A DNA stretch of 64,000 bases from Fusibacter_A sp965140735 (GCA_965140735.1 OZ223306.1:2604001-2668000); one strand, 5' to 3'; positions 1-9,069 are shown, counted from the stretch's first letter. Translations and numbers: made by a program. Notes: generated from the sequence alone by a model not told the origin.

Positions 1-2
1 TC

Positions 3-95
3 ACTAAAATCTCTAAAACTAAACGTAATCCATACCTTGGTGAATTGTACACAGATCTTGATAAATATAAAGAAGTTGCTGCAATGGCTGAATAA
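3..95 (+). CDS. 3' end of an unidentified protein (partial)
   Basis: The window opens inside a plus-strand reading frame (first full codon at base 3) that ends at TAA 93-95. Only about 30 C-terminal residues are visible, charged and tyrosine-rich, ending in VAAMAE. I do not recognise the family. A hairpin about 70 bases downstream is consistent with the end of a transcription unit. Reading frame and stop are seen directly; function cannot be assigned. Confidence 0.5.
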   Translation, partial: TKISKTKRNPYLGELYTDLDKYKEVAAMAE

Positions 96-164
96 TTAAA
101 GCTATAATCACTTATATGCAAGAATATCTAAAAGGAGAAGGTAAATAAACGATTATGGAATTGC

Positions 165-210
165 AGGTTCTGTTACTTTTCATCATGTTTTTATATGACA
201 GAACCTTTTA
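165..210 (+). terminator. Hairpin terminator after the partial gene
   Basis: AGGTTCTGT (165-173) and ACAGAACCT (198-206) are perfect 9-bp complementary arms, and the right arm runs into a short T stretch. It lies between the end of the partial plus-strand gene and the end of the convergent AAA gene. The 24-nt loop is long, so termination efficiency is uncertain. Confidence 0.5.
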
Positions 211-215
211 ATCCC

Positions 216-3200
216 CTAAGTATTTTTCTCCATAAACTTTTTCTTCGCGCTTATGATATCAACCGATGCAATATGCATGAGTTTTTCCTGCGCCTCTTTT
301 TTGTCATAAATACGAACTGACTGAGTCCTAAGAATATAATCTAAAAATTGTTTCGCCAACAAGCCATTCTTAAGCACTCGATATTTAGTTTTACAGAGTT
401 CTTCTAAGGCTTCCTTTAAAATTACATCACAGCCAGATTCAAGCACATAGCGTCTTGTCTTTAGTTCATTTAAAATCAATGCATATAATGCTTCTATAGA
501 ATAGTTTTCAAAATGAATATGCACTGGAAATCGATATGCCAATGATGGATAGCTTGTGAGTAGAGTTGAAAGGCCTTCCTTAGAGCAGTTCAATATAAAG
601 TAAGTTTGTGCTTTGTTCTTATCTATAAATTTGATAAATGCAGACATCAAACTTTGAAATTTCTCATAGGCAACCAGCTTATCAGCGTTGTCAATCAGGA
701 TGATGCGTCCCATCCCTTTGTTGAAAATATCTTCAAGTGCATGACCTTGATCAAGATTTACAAGTATTTCTTCATAATTGAGTTCATGGGGCGTTTTAGA
801 TTTTATAAAACCCAAATTTGTCAAAAGCTCTCCCATCAAATCAATCATTTTGTGCTTGCCAGTGCCCATTTCACCAGTAAAAATCAAATTATTATACTTG
901 TTGAGATCAACCGCATAACCTTTCCTTTTTCTCAAATCATTGATCTTTAAAAGTTTATATAGATCCAATAGATATTTTTTGGATTCAGAATTGCCAGTAT
1001 ATGTTTCAAGACGTGCATTAAAATTATAATCTTGGTTACGATCTGAAAAATTATAGTATTCTAGATCGGTCGCCGTGATGACATTCATTTCATTTGCACT
1101 GGTATGCTCTTCAGCAATTCTAATACTCTGAATACGAATAAGGCTCTCTACATAATTTCTAACGAGCCTGCCATTACCTGACTGCATATCTGCATTTTCA
1201 TAAATATCAACAAAATTTTTTGCCATTTCAGTCTCCGCTTTTTTTGAAATTCGAAAACCTTTACTTTGAAAAAGCTTTTTTGCCATGGCAAAGAGTTCAT
1301 CTGGTACGTAATCTTTAAAAACTGTCCAAAGTGGGAAACGTGATCTTAAACCAATATTCACATCAAAAAAAGCTTCCATTTCATCCGTGTATCCCGCTAA
1401 AATAACAATGACCTCTTTAGAATAATCTTCTATAAGTTTTAATAATGTCTCAATAGCTTCACGACCAATGGCATCACTTGCAAGTGTGTATGCTTCATCT
1501 ATAAATAAAATGCCTCCAAGTGCTTCTTTAAATTTAAGTTCTGTCATTTTAGCCGTTTCTCCTGGTAAGTCTGAAACAAATGCAGAACGATCAGTCTCTA
1601 TGAGTTGACCCGTTTTCAGAAATCCCATAGCACTGAGCATTTCTGCCACCAATCTTGCAATACTTGTCTTTCCAGTTCCTGGATTCCCTGCAAATACCAT
1701 GTTGAGATTTTGTTCTATTTCCGTTAGGACCCCTACGGAACGTCTTTTTTCTTGTGCAACTAAAAGCTTGTATTGGGCACGTAATAGGTTTTTAACATCC
1801 TCAAGGCCAATAATATCTGAGAGTCTTGATTCCAAATCAAAATCGATACTGAACTTAAAATTAAAGTGTTCTTTTGTCAATGTCTCCAATACTTGATTTG
1901 GATTATATAAATAGTTTTTTCTAAGCTCTGCAATGGCTCGATCAACTATATTTCTAACAAATCGTGCATTCCCTAGACCTTTTTTCTCCTTAATCTGTGT
2001 TTTATCAAATAGGGCAATGAGATCATCTTTTATACTCAATTCAATTGCATACCCCTTTTGTTTTGCATAAATAACTGCTTTTTCATACATTTCACTTGGC
2101 GTATAATCAGTGAAATGCACGCGATTTGGAAAAACAGCTTCTAGTGCATGTGATTCAATCATGGCAAGCATTTCATCATCTTTACCTGAGAGAACCATCA
2201 CCACTTCATTCCCATACTTCAGGTATTCTTCACTTAACATATGAATAAAAGCCTCACTTGCTTTGTTTGCCTCACTATCAAAAATAGATGAAATTTCATC
2301 AATAAAAAGCATCCCACCACGCGCACTCTCAAATAATGCACTTATATTCTCCTGTAATTTGTTAAGGTCATCCGCCATAAAGTCAGATTGACTAACACTG
2401 ATAAAACGCTCATTTCTAAGCACTCCCAGTGCTAAAAGATAATCATACATCAATTTAGCCGACTCACTTTTACCCGTTCCTGCATTTCCAGTAAAAACCG
2501 TATTGAGATTCACTTCCGCTGTTTTGAGCTTCATTTGTCTCCGAATGCTCTGAACTTTATAATTGTTTTCAATTTGTGCCATAAACGTTTTAAATGTCTT
2601 TAACCCAATTCGCGTCTGCAGTCTATATTTGACTTCTGATAGACTCGGTGTTACATAATCTTTCAAATTATAGCGTTCTTCATTAACGCTACAAAATATT
2701 TCGTTTTCCATCACATAAAGATACACAGCATCCACATGATTAGGCTTCAATCTAAGTAACTTATCAAGAGGATCACTGATTTTATAGCGCACATATTCCA
2801 TTAATGAAAATTTTTCATGTTCTTCAAAACTGGCAATATATTTATAAAGCTTCTTAATTTGCGCATCACCGTGCTGTCCTTTCTGATTAAATTTAATTTT
2901 AATTTGATGTGTTGCTTCAATATCGTTTAAAACTTTATAAAGAATATATTGTAACATGGATAGTTTTTCATCTTTTGTAAGTTCACGTGTGTAGAGCAAT
3001 TGATCACATTGATTTAGGTGTTTTTCTAAAAATTGAGGTAATTGATCATTTTTCCGTCTATTAAAACTAAAAATATAAAATTTTTCTGGACAATCAATAG
3101 TTTCTATACAACTTTCTTCCACATTGTTCTGTGCATCAGCTTCAATTTCAACCCAGAACATCTCCCGAATGGTATACGCTTTCTTTAGCTGAATCTTGTC

Positions 3201-3599
3201 TAAAGGTTTAATAGAGGACAATACATATAGTATCTCCAGCGATGCACGCTCAACATTATTAAAGATAATTCCCTTGGCATTACTTTTTAACAGATTAATT
3301 AAATCTGTTAAAAACACACTGAAACCCAGTTTGAAATCATAATGATCCATATCCATTTCAGCAAGTTTATATTGCCCAAGTAAACCGGATTCATCCAGAT
3401 GTCTAAAAATTGAATGGACACTATTTTTCTTAAACGTATTTGGTTCGCCTACTAATAGCAAAGTGCCATAACTTTCTCTTTCTATTTTTTTTTGAAAATA
3501 CTGGCATAATGCTTCAAAATAGGTTTCTTGTCCAATAAATTCATTGTTAAGTTCTTCTATGACTTTATCGAAGATTGGGGCTATTCTCTGTTCTATCAT
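216..3599 (-). CDS. Multi-domain AAA ATPase with CbxX/SpoVK-like modules
   Basis: A 1127-residue protein made of repeated AAA modules. In numbering from an upstream ATG at 3611, Walker A motifs are GNAGTGKS (375-382), GNPGTGKT (642-649) and GEMGTGKH (913-920). A degenerate site, GEPNTFKKN, lies near 55. Walker B is intact in modules 2 and 3 (LFIDEI near 435, LFIDEA near 702), but module 4 has ILIDNA, losing the catalytic Glu. GNAR (547) and GNGR (812) are sensor-like motifs typical of CbxX/SpoVK proteins. Modules 2 and 3 are probably active and 1 and 4 structural. Family members remodel or unfold partners; no substrate is suggested by neighbours. The ATG at 3599 is preferred because GGAG lies 6 nt upstream. 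No transmembrane segment was seen. Confidence 0.85.
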   Translation of the reverse strand: MIEQRIAPIFDKVIEELNNEFIGQETYFEALCQYFQKKIERESYGTLLLVGEPNTFKKNSVHSIFRHLDESGLLGQYKLAEMDMDHYDFKLGFSVFLTDLINLLKSNAKGIIFNNVERASLEILYVLSSIKPLDKIQLKKAYTIREMFWVEIEADAQNNVEESCIETIDCPEKFYIFSFNRRKNDQLPQFLEKHLNQCDQLLYTRELTKDEKLSMLQYILYKVLNDIEATHQIKIKFNQKGQHGDAQIKKLYKYIASFEEHEKFSLMEYVRYKISDPLDKLLRLKPNHVDAVYLYVMENEIFCSVNEERYNLKDYVTPSLSEVKYRLQTRIGLKTFKTFMAQIENNYKVQSIRRQMKLKTAEVNLNTVFTGNAGTGKSESAKLMYDYLLALGVLRNERFISVSQSDFMADDLNKLQENISALFESARGGMLFIDEISSIFDSEANKASEAFIHMLSEEYLKYGNEVVMVLSGKDDEMLAMIESHALEAVFPNRVHFTDYTPSEMYEKAVIYAKQKGYAIELSIKDDLIALFDKTQIKEKKGLGNARFVRNIVDRAIAELRKNYLYNPNQVLETLTKEHFNFKFSIDFDLESRLSDIIGLEDVKNLLRAQYKLLVAQEKRRSVGVLTEIEQNLNMVFAGNPGTGKTSIARLVAEMLSAMGFLKTGQLIETDRSAFVSDLPGETAKMTELKFKEALGGILFIDEAYTLASDAIGREAIETLLKLIEDYSKEVIVILAGYTDEMEAFFDVNIGLRSRFPLWTVFKDYVPDELFAMAKKLFQSKGFRISKKAETEMAKNFVDIYENADMQSGNGRLVRNYVESLIRIQSIRIAEEHTSANEMNVITATDLEYYNFSDRNQDYNFNARLETYTGNSESKKYLLDLYKLLKINDLRKRKGYAVDLNKYNNLIFTGEMGTGKHKMIDLMGELLTNLGFIKSKTPHELNYEEILVNLDQGHALEDIFNKGMGRIILIDNADKLVAYEKFQSLMSAFIKFIDKNKAQTYFILNCSKEGLSTLLTSYPSLAYRFPVHIHFENYSIEALYALILNELKTRRYVLESGCDVILKEALEELCKTKYRVLKNGLLAKQFLDYILRTQSVRIYDKKEAQEKLMHIASVDIISAKKKFMEKNT

Positions 3600-3672
3600 A
3601 TGCAACTCCATTTTATTTTTTTAAGCAAGAACTATGACTTTTCTTGACAAATTTTATTTTATGTTTTTATAT

Positions 3673-3701
3673 ATTGTACCATGATCTATATATACTTTGA
3701 A
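3673..3701 (-). promoter_or_regulatory. Probable housekeeping promoter of the AAA gene
   Basis: Read on the minus strand: TTCAAA (3701-3696), 17 nt, TACAAT (3678-3673). The spacing is ideal and both boxes are close to the sigma-A consensus. It lies about 75 nt upstream of the AAA ATPase start, with no other gene in between. Confidence 0.5.
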
Positions 3702-3783
3702 GCCTATATAATTAGGTGTTACCTCAGCATTACATTATATTAACATTAAATACATCTTAAAAAAGGGGCAATCGGGAAAATAC

Positions 3784-4071
3784 CTAATTGACCTCTGAAA
3801 AACAATAAACATGAAGAAATGCTAGAAATGAGGCTTGCATTGAGTCCTTAAGAATCTCGTTCATTAGTTTGTTATTGATGAAAGCATAGAAAGCATCGCG
3901 CTGTGGCCATTCGCCTTGGGCAAGCCAAATGTAGGCAAGGTCTCTCGTGCAGAGTTCTACAATTCGGTCTACTGCTCTTACACTTCTAAGTGCAGAATAG
4001 ACTAATACTGAAACCTGTTGTACTGATTTAACAAACTGGAATTCAAAAAATTCGTTATAATAATTATTCAT
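3784..4071 (-). pseudogene. IS1182-like transposase fragment
   Basis: A 95-codon frame that resembles only the N-terminal region of IS1182/DUF772-type transposases. The order matches that family: a VLVYSALRSVRA stretch, then an ELCTRDLAYIWLAQGEWP stretch, then a possible DNA-binding segment with FINNKL. The DDE catalytic region is absent, the first 20 residues look unrelated, and no terminal inverted repeats are evident, so this is a decayed remnant. The assignment rests on remembered family pattern; a profile search would settle it. Confidence 0.5.
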
Positions 4072-4120
4072 GTTTTTATTATTTTGTACGTATATTGCAA
4101 GACTATGTGCAACGAGATTA

Positions 4121-4146
4121 AGATGGTGGTCTGACCATCTTTTTTT
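4121..4146 (+). terminator. Hairpin with T-tract, orphan
   Basis: AGATGGT (4121-4127) pairs with ACCATCT (4134-4140), followed by six T. It is a rho-independent shape on the plus strand, but no plus-strand gene ends here; it may belong to the insertion-sequence relic. Confidence 0.4.
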
Positions 4147-4151
4147 CGTAC

Positions 4152-4195
4152 AAAAATCCTCCTAAAATGTCTATTCGACACTGATAGGAGGATTT
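4152..4195 (-). terminator. Terminator of the tct operon
   Basis: AAATCCTCCT (4154-4163) and AGGAGGATTT (4186-4195) form a 10-bp perfect stem. On the minus strand the stem is followed by a T-run. It is the first strong hairpin after the tctA stop codon. Confidence 0.6.
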
Positions 4196-4339
4196 CCTTT
4201 TTGATCAATACCCGATAATATTAGATCGACAGAAGTCTGAGCTTGATTGGTAACCATATTCTTTTCTATTTTGACAATCACTTGTTGTATTTCAATATCA
4301 AATACTATCATAATATTTAAAAATACAGAAACACTAAAC

Positions 4340-5839
4340 TTACTCTTCCACAGCAACATTGCTCGGTTGAGCTTTAAATTGTTTTCTCAATGTCATTATG
4401 ACAGAAGCCACTGCTAATACTACAAAGATTAAAGAAATTGGTCTAGTGACAAATGGTAACAAGCTACCTTCGCTTGCCATCAAAGCACGTCTAAGATTAA
4501 CTTCTGCTATTGGACCTAAAATAAACCCAATGATGAATGGCGCTTTAGGTAGTTTCACTTTGTTAAACATAAAGCCTACTAACCCAAAAACTAAAATACA
4601 GTATATATCGAATATACGGTTGTTAGTGCCGAAAGCACCTACAGTACATAAAACTGTTATAACCGGGAATAAGATTTGCTTAGGAATATCCATAAGCTTA
4701 ACGAAAAATCTTAACCCTAAATATTCGAAAAGTAGCATCGCAATATTGGCAACAATTAGAGCTGTAAAAAGTGCATACATTATAGTCCCATTTTTGATAA
4801 AAATCAATGGTCCAGGTGTTATGCCGTGAATTAATAATCCCCCAAGTAACATCGCCGTAACTGTATTTCCTGGAATACCTAATGTTAACAATGGAATTAG
4901 TGAACCACCTGTCATTGCATTATTAGAAGCTTCGGATGCTACAATACCATCTAAAATCCCTGTACCAAATTTTTCAGGATGTTTAGAAGTATTTTTAGCT
5001 GTAGAATATGCTATTATGCTAGACGTTGTACCACCAACACCTGGCAAAATGCCTATTCCTAAGCCAATAAATGCTGAACGGATAAAATTCACGAATTGCT
5101 CTCTAAATTCCTTTAATGAAACACCAAAGCCTTTAATTTCATATTTAATAATTTCTTCATGACCAAGTTCTTTTGGTTTAAAAGCAAAATCAAAAATATC
5201 ACAAATTGCAAATAACCCTATTAGAACTGTTACAATAATAAGGCCCGATCCCAAATCGCTAAAACCAAATGTAAAACGGCTTGTACCATCTAGTGGCGCA
5301 ATACCAATTAAAGCACATGATATACCAAGCAAGCCACTCAATAATCCGTTAATTAAGGAATCCCCTGAAAGGCTAGCAATAATAGTCAGTGAAAATAATG
5401 CAATTGAAAAGTATTCAACAGGTGTAAACTTTAGAGCAAATGCTGCTAAGGTTGGTGAAATAAATATTAATGCAATAACACTTACAATTCCGCCTAAAAA
5501 TGAATATAATATTCCAGCCCCTAATGCTTTACCTGCTTTTCCCTGCGCAGCCATTGGGCCACCATCAAAAACGGTTGCAATTGACGAAGGGGTTCCAGGA
5601 ATTCTTAAGAGAATAGCGGATATTAATCCACCAGATATCCCACCGATATATAAACCAATTAATAATGAAATTCCATTGATTGGAGACATTCCAAAAGACA
5701 TTGGCAAAAATAAAACGACAGCCATAGTAGCTGAAAGCCCCGGAATAGAACCAAAGATAATGCCGACGATAACACCCATTGAAATGAGTAATAGACATAG
5801 CGGCGATGTTATTACAGCTAAAATACCACTAAGAATCAT
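4340..5839 (-). CDS. tctA: Tripartite tricarboxylate transporter, large permease TctA
   Basis: A 499-residue, very hydrophobic protein of the usual TctA length with about ten or more predicted membrane segments. The family signature is clear in the first 120 residues: GSIPGLSATMAVV, the small-residue stretch YIGGISGGLISAIL, then PGTPSSIATVFDGGPMA and QGKAGKALG; a second PGVGGTTSS motif lies near 270. TctA is the ion-coupled translocation subunit of TTT systems, which take up citrate-type or other carboxylates handed over by TctC. GGGAGGA precedes the ATG. It is the last gene of tctC-tctB-tctA. The substrate is unknown; the adjacent 2-hydroxyacid dehydrogenase and RraA relic suggest an organic acid. 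Confidence 0.93.
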   Translation of the reverse strand: MILSGILAVITSPLCLLLISMGVIVGIIFGSIPGLSATMAVVLFLPMSFGMSPINGISLLIGLYIGGISGGLISAILLRIPGTPSSIATVFDGGPMAAQGKAGKALGAGILYSFLGGIVSVIALIFISPTLAAFALKFTPVEYFSIALFSLTIIASLSGDSLINGLLSGLLGISCALIGIAPLDGTSRFTFGFSDLGSGLIIVTVLIGLFAICDIFDFAFKPKELGHEEIIKYEIKGFGVSLKEFREQFVNFIRSAFIGLGIGILPGVGGTTSSIIAYSTAKNTSKHPEKFGTGILDGIVASEASNNAMTGGSLIPLLTLGIPGNTVTAMLLGGLLIHGITPGPLIFIKNGTIMYALFTALIVANIAMLLFEYLGLRFFVKLMDIPKQILFPVITVLCTVGAFGTNNRIFDIYCILVFGLVGFMFNKVKLPKAPFIIGFILGPIAEVNLRRALMASEGSLLPFVTRPISLIFVVLAVASVIMTLRKQFKAQPSNVAVEE

Positions 5840-5854
5840 AATGTTCCTCCCAGA

Positions 5855-6328
5855 TTAAAACAATCTACTTGTTGGCAAAACCAAGTCAAGCATATTTACG
5901 AAAATTAATTTAATGATGAATGGTGCTAAAATTGAAAGTAGTGCTATTTCAATCAAATCCTTCTTATTAAGACCCTTGTCCCACTTGAAAACACTTACCT
6001 GAGCAGCCAAATACAACAATGTGCCAGTGAAGAATCCCAAATATTTTATAGTAATTACATATACCGCGAAAATGAATATTGTCAATATGCCTTTCTTCAT
6101 GTTATACGCTGTATTTTGATTTTGTTCTTGTTTTTGATTCGACATAAAACTCAACACTAATTTTAACAATGAAAGTACTATTAAGCCAATGCCAACAATT
6201 TTAGGAAGAAATCCAGAACCAACATCATTTTCGATGACAGGTTGGAGATGCCCTGATAAAACCACCATACCAACACCAAGAAACAGAAATAAAAGCGAAG
6301 TCGCTTGCTCAGTTGCTTTACTTACCAT
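5855..6328 (-). CDS. tctB: Tripartite tricarboxylate transporter, small subunit TctB
   Basis: A 157-residue membrane protein with four hydrophobic segments (about residues 10-30, 38-62, 82-105 and 118-150), the architecture and length of TctB. It partners TctA in the membrane. Sequence conservation in this family is weak, so the call rests mainly on topology, size and its position between tctC and tctA. It ends 15 nt before the tctA start, indicating co-transcription. A GAAAGGAAAA ribosome site precedes the ATG. Confidence 0.85.
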   Translation of the reverse strand: MVSKATEQATSLLFLFLGVGMVVLSGHLQPVIENDVGSGFLPKIVGIGLIVLSLLKLVLSFMSNQKQEQNQNTAYNMKKGILTIFIFAVYVITIKYLGFFTGTLLYLAAQVSVFKWDKGLNKKDLIEIALLSILAPFIIKLIFVNMLDLVLPTSRLF

Positions 6329-6376
6329 AGAAATTTTCCTTTCTAAAATAAAGATTTTATATTCTGAAGTTGTAAG

Positions 6377-6405
6377 AAAAAGAGGGGGGAGATGCCCCTC
6401 TTTTT
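6377..6405 (-). terminator. Intercistronic hairpin between tctC and tctB
   Basis: AAAAAGAGGGG (6377-6387) and CCCCTCTTTTT (6395-6405) form an 11-bp perfect stem with a 7-nt loop just after the tctC stop codon. On the minus strand it is followed by T-rich sequence, so it probably acts as a partial terminator or 3'-end stabiliser. This would give more binding protein than permease, as is common in transport operons whose first gene is the binding protein. Confidence 0.65.
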
Positions 6406-6414
6406 TTGTTTACA

Positions 6415-7470
6415 TTATTGTTTAACGTCAGACATTTCTTCAGCGAATTGTTTAACCAATTTAGCTTCAAGGTCATGTGTTTCTTGGGCATTTCTGTAAA
6501 CTACAGTTCCATAAAAACCTTTGATTTCTTCTTGGAATGCTGGATCTTCAGAAACAACTTTTAATGCATCGCTAAATTTTTGAACGATTTTTGGATCGGT
6601 TCCTTTAGGGAATGCAAAAGTGTAGATTTTTTGAGAAACAACATTGTAGCCTTGTTCAACAAAAGTAGGTAGATCAGGAATACCTGGATTTCTTTCTTCA
6701 TCCATAATACCAAGAGCAATAAAATCACCTGTATCAATAAAGTCTTTCATCGTCGCATAATTTGCAACAAGCATGTCAACTTGTCCACCTAAAAAAGCTG
6801 CAATTCTATCAGCGCTTGAAGAACCAACATCTAAATCTTTATATTCAATTCCCATTTCTCGTTTCATTTGAATACTAACTTGATGTGTTGCAGATCCATA
6901 AACATTTGAGAAAGTTAATTTATTTGGATTTTCTTTAGCATATTTCACTAAATCATCCAAAGTTTTAAATCCAGAATCTTTTCTAACAACGAGTGTATAA
7001 GTGTTGTCTTTAATTGCTGTTCCAGCTATTTCCATATCCTCTGTGTAAGAAAGATCTGCCATACCAGTCGCTTCAGTTATAAGCTGTGCTGTATGTCTCA
7101 TCAATACTGAATAACCATCTGGTTTTGAATCCATTACTGCATGTGCTGCATTCATCCCACCTGCACCAGATGTATTGATAACGATCATAGACTGACCAAG
7201 TACTTTTTCAAGATATTTCACTGTTGTACGGCAATAAATATCTGTATCGCCACCAGCATTGTAAGGAACAGTTACTTGAACTGTTTTTTCTGGCCATGCA
7301 ATGCCATCATCAGTTGATTCTTCTGCCGCTGGAGCACTTTCAGCAGGAGTAGTGCTTTCTGGTGCTTTTGTAGTTTCACTCGGCTCATTTGAATTACTAC
7401 ACGCAGATAATAAAAGCATAATCAGTGTCATAAATATTGCCAAAGCCCTCTTGTTCATCATTTTCTTCAT
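6415..7470 (-). CDS. tctC: Tripartite tricarboxylate transporter substrate-binding lipoprotein TctC
   Basis: A 351-residue extracytoplasmic solute-binding protein. The N-terminus is a lipoprotein signal (positive charges, hydrophobic core, LLSAC lipobox with Cys at about 24), followed by a low-complexity Ser/Thr/Glu/Pro linker of about 35 residues. The mature part carries the family motifs WPEKTVQVTVPYNAGGDTD, then GAGGMNAA, SKPDGYS and a late PKGTDPKIVQKF segment. It binds a carboxylate outside the membrane and delivers it to TctAB. It is first in its operon with GGGGAGGA before the ATG. The strong hairpin after its stop suggests higher expression than the permease genes. Confidence 0.93.
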   Translation of the reverse strand: MKKMMNKRALAIFMTLIMLLLSACSNSNEPSETTKAPESTTPAESAPAAEESTDDGIAWPEKTVQVTVPYNAGGDTDIYCRTTVKYLEKVLGQSMIVINTSGAGGMNAAHAVMDSKPDGYSVLMRHTAQLITEATGMADLSYTEDMEIAGTAIKDNTYTLVVRKDSGFKTLDDLVKYAKENPNKLTFSNVYGSATHQVSIQMKREMGIEYKDLDVGSSSADRIAAFLGGQVDMLVANYATMKDFIDTGDFIALGIMDEERNPGIPDLPTFVEQGYNVVSQKIYTFAFPKGTDPKIVQKFSDALKVVSEDPAFQEEIKGFYGTVVYRNAQETHDLEAKLVKQFAEEMSDVKQ

Positions 7471-7591
7471 AGTTCCTCCCCATTAAATCATATTAAACTT
7501 GTTTTAATAAAACATTCTCAACATTTATAACTAATTTTTAACACACATTATTTACAAAATTATACTCTTTTTCAAGTGGCTCATCCACAGC

Positions 7592-8017
7592 TCAACTTTT
7601 ATTTAAAGTGCCATTTTTAGCCGCCTGAACTTTAGCCGTATCCTTTTGTAAAACAATTTTTGCTTCTTCTAAAACTTTTTCTGCAGCCACTTTTGGAATG
7701 ACAATTACACCATCGCCAATGATAATATCGCCTGACATCATTGGAATGCCACCCCTCGCTATTGGAACATTCACCTCATCTGGTCCTTCTTTAAACGGAC
7801 CACTTGGTGTGTAGCAGGTTGCATATATCGGCATCTCCATCTTTGAAATTTCATCAGTATCTCTTATTGCACCATCATTCTACCTTGACTTGACATTCTC
7901 TTTATTTCAGGATTCAATCCAAAAATACGATTCATACAATCTTCAATATTTGTAGCTGGAATGCCTCTAAATACTTCTACAATTTTTTTACTTGGAAGAT
8001 CTCTCTTTAAAAAACAT
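7592..8017 (-). pseudogene. Decayed RraA-family (HMG aldolase-like) gene
   Basis: Two separate pieces of one RraA-type protein remain. The upstream piece reads through KKIVEVFRGIPATNIEDCMN and FGLNPEIKR, the conserved N-terminus, and stops at about 7877. The downstream piece (7592-7840) reads YTPSGPFKEGPDEVNVPIARGG then GDIIIGDGVIVIP, the conserved C-terminal half. The middle, about 60 residues containing the core active-site region, is missing. The putative start (ATG 8017-8015) is in frame only if one T is removed from a T6 run. So both an internal deletion and a frameshift are seen. The intact protein would probably have been an aldolase or oxaloacetate decarboxylase linked to the adjacent dehydrogenase and carboxylate transporter. 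Confidence 0.75.
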
Positions 8018-8045
8018 GATTACCAACACTCATATCATGCCGCCA

Positions 8046-9011
8046 TTATCTAACTAGAAATTTTTCATTTACAATATAATTTGCCTTACCTGTTTCCTTA
8101 AAAACTTTCATGTTATCCACCATAAGTGGCACCATGTGAACAAGTAAGTCCGCTGATGTCCCACCAATATGTGGTGATAGTGTTACATTCGGGGCATTTA
8201 GAATTGGATCGTTTTGCTTAACTGGTTCACTTTCAATACAGTCAAGACCTGCACCAAGTATTTGATTATTTTTCAGTGCTTCAATAAGGTCAACTTCATT
8301 TATGATGCCGCCTCTTGAAGTATTAATTATAATCGCATTTGACTTCATTAAAGCGATCTTTTCCTTGTTAACAAAATGTTTCGTGCTCTCATTTAGCGGT
8401 AGATGTAGACTAATAATATCTGATGTCTTGAAGAGATCATCTAAATTAGCATAGGACATCTCAAGCATAATTTCATCTTTTTCACTCATCCTATAAGCAT
8501 CATAATATTGCACTGATGCTCCAAAAGCTTGAACTCTTTTAGCGACTTCCCTTCCAATATGTCCACAACCCACCAAACCTACAGTCTTATTTAAAAGACA
8601 GTAAGATCGATCTACATATTGAGTTTTAGTCCATTCGCCTCTTCTCATAGCTTGATCTTGAATAATGAGATTTCGATAAACTGCGAGCATTTGTAATATT
8701 GCAATTTCTGCAACTGCATAAGCATTTGCTCCAGGAGAATTAGCAACGTATACACCATGTTCTCCAGCAGCCTCAATATCCACCGTATCAAAACCGGCAC
8801 CCCATTTTTGAATCAATTTGAGATTTTTGTTACGTTCAATATCACTTCTGAGAATTTTGAATAACCTTAAAACCATTATTTCTGCATCGACCAAAGATTC
8901 GTATTTTTCTTGAGTGTCAACGATTTCAATTTCAAACAAATCTTTTGGTAGCATTTGCTCGACCATGTCATAAGTTCCTGACGGAAAAATACCAACTAAC
9001 GCAACTTTCAA
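8046..9011 (-). CDS. D-isomer-specific 2-hydroxyacid dehydrogenase
   Basis: A 321-residue NAD-dependent dehydrogenase of the phosphoglycerate-dehydrogenase fold. The Rossmann motif GCGHIG is at 148-153. Catalytic residues are in place: Arg233 (NTSRGG), Glu262 (ESEP) and His281 (SPHIGG). It interconverts a D-2-hydroxy acid and a 2-oxo acid in the cytoplasm; the exact substrate is not predictable. I chose the TTG at 9011 because AAAGGAG lies 8 nt upstream, the length then fits the family, and a sigma-54 promoter sits at 9053-9069 inside the longer open frame. It is the first gene of a unit running through the RraA relic towards tctCBA, which suggests catabolism of an imported hydroxy- or oxo-acid. 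Confidence 0.85.
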   Translation of the reverse strand: MKVALVGIFPSGTYDMVEQMLPKDLFEIEIVDTQEKYESLVDAEIMVLRLFKILRSDIERNKNLKLIQKWGAGFDTVDIEAAGEHGVYVANSPGANAYAVAEIAILQMLAVYRNLIIQDQAMRRGEWTKTQYVDRSYCLLNKTVGLVGCGHIGREVAKRVQAFGASVQYYDAYRMSEKDEIMLEMSYANLDDLFKTSDIISLHLPLNESTKHFVNKEKIALMKSNAIIINTSRGGIINEVDLIEALKNNQILGAGLDCIESEPVKQNDPILNAPNVTLSPHIGGTSADLLVHMVPLMVDNMKVFKETGKANYIVNEKFLVR

Positions 9012-9052
9012 ATTATTATCTCCTTTCATTTTAATGAGTCGGTATTGTAAAG

Positions 9053-9069
9053 AGCAATATCTATGCCAA
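9053..9069 (-). promoter_or_regulatory. Sigma-54 (-24/-12) promoter of the dehydrogenase gene
   Basis: Minus strand TTGGCATAGATATTGCT matches the sigma-54 consensus TTGGCAC-R-N4-TTGC-W in every defined position except C7 to T. The GG and GC dinucleotides have the obligatory spacing. It lies about 40 nt upstream of the TTG start and downstream of two TTTCA/TGAAA dyads, next to a sigma-54 activator gene. Confidence 0.8.

Noticed and set aside
155..211. 18-codon hydrophobic peptide with an upstream AAAGGAG, possible leader peptide
   Set aside because: The ribosome site is about 16 nt from the ATG, too far, and the frame coincides with the terminator hairpin arms.
606..950. 114-codon plus-strand frame opposite the AAA gene
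   Set aside because: Antisense shadow of conserved AAA motifs; no start signals.
4171..4359. 62-codon minus-strand frame overlapping the tctA end
   Set aside because: It lies across the tctA stop and the terminator stem, has no ribosome site and no recognisable similarity.
4398..4829. 143-codon plus-strand frame inside tctA
   Set aside because: Antisense of a membrane-protein gene; composition is explained by the reverse complement of hydrophobic codons.
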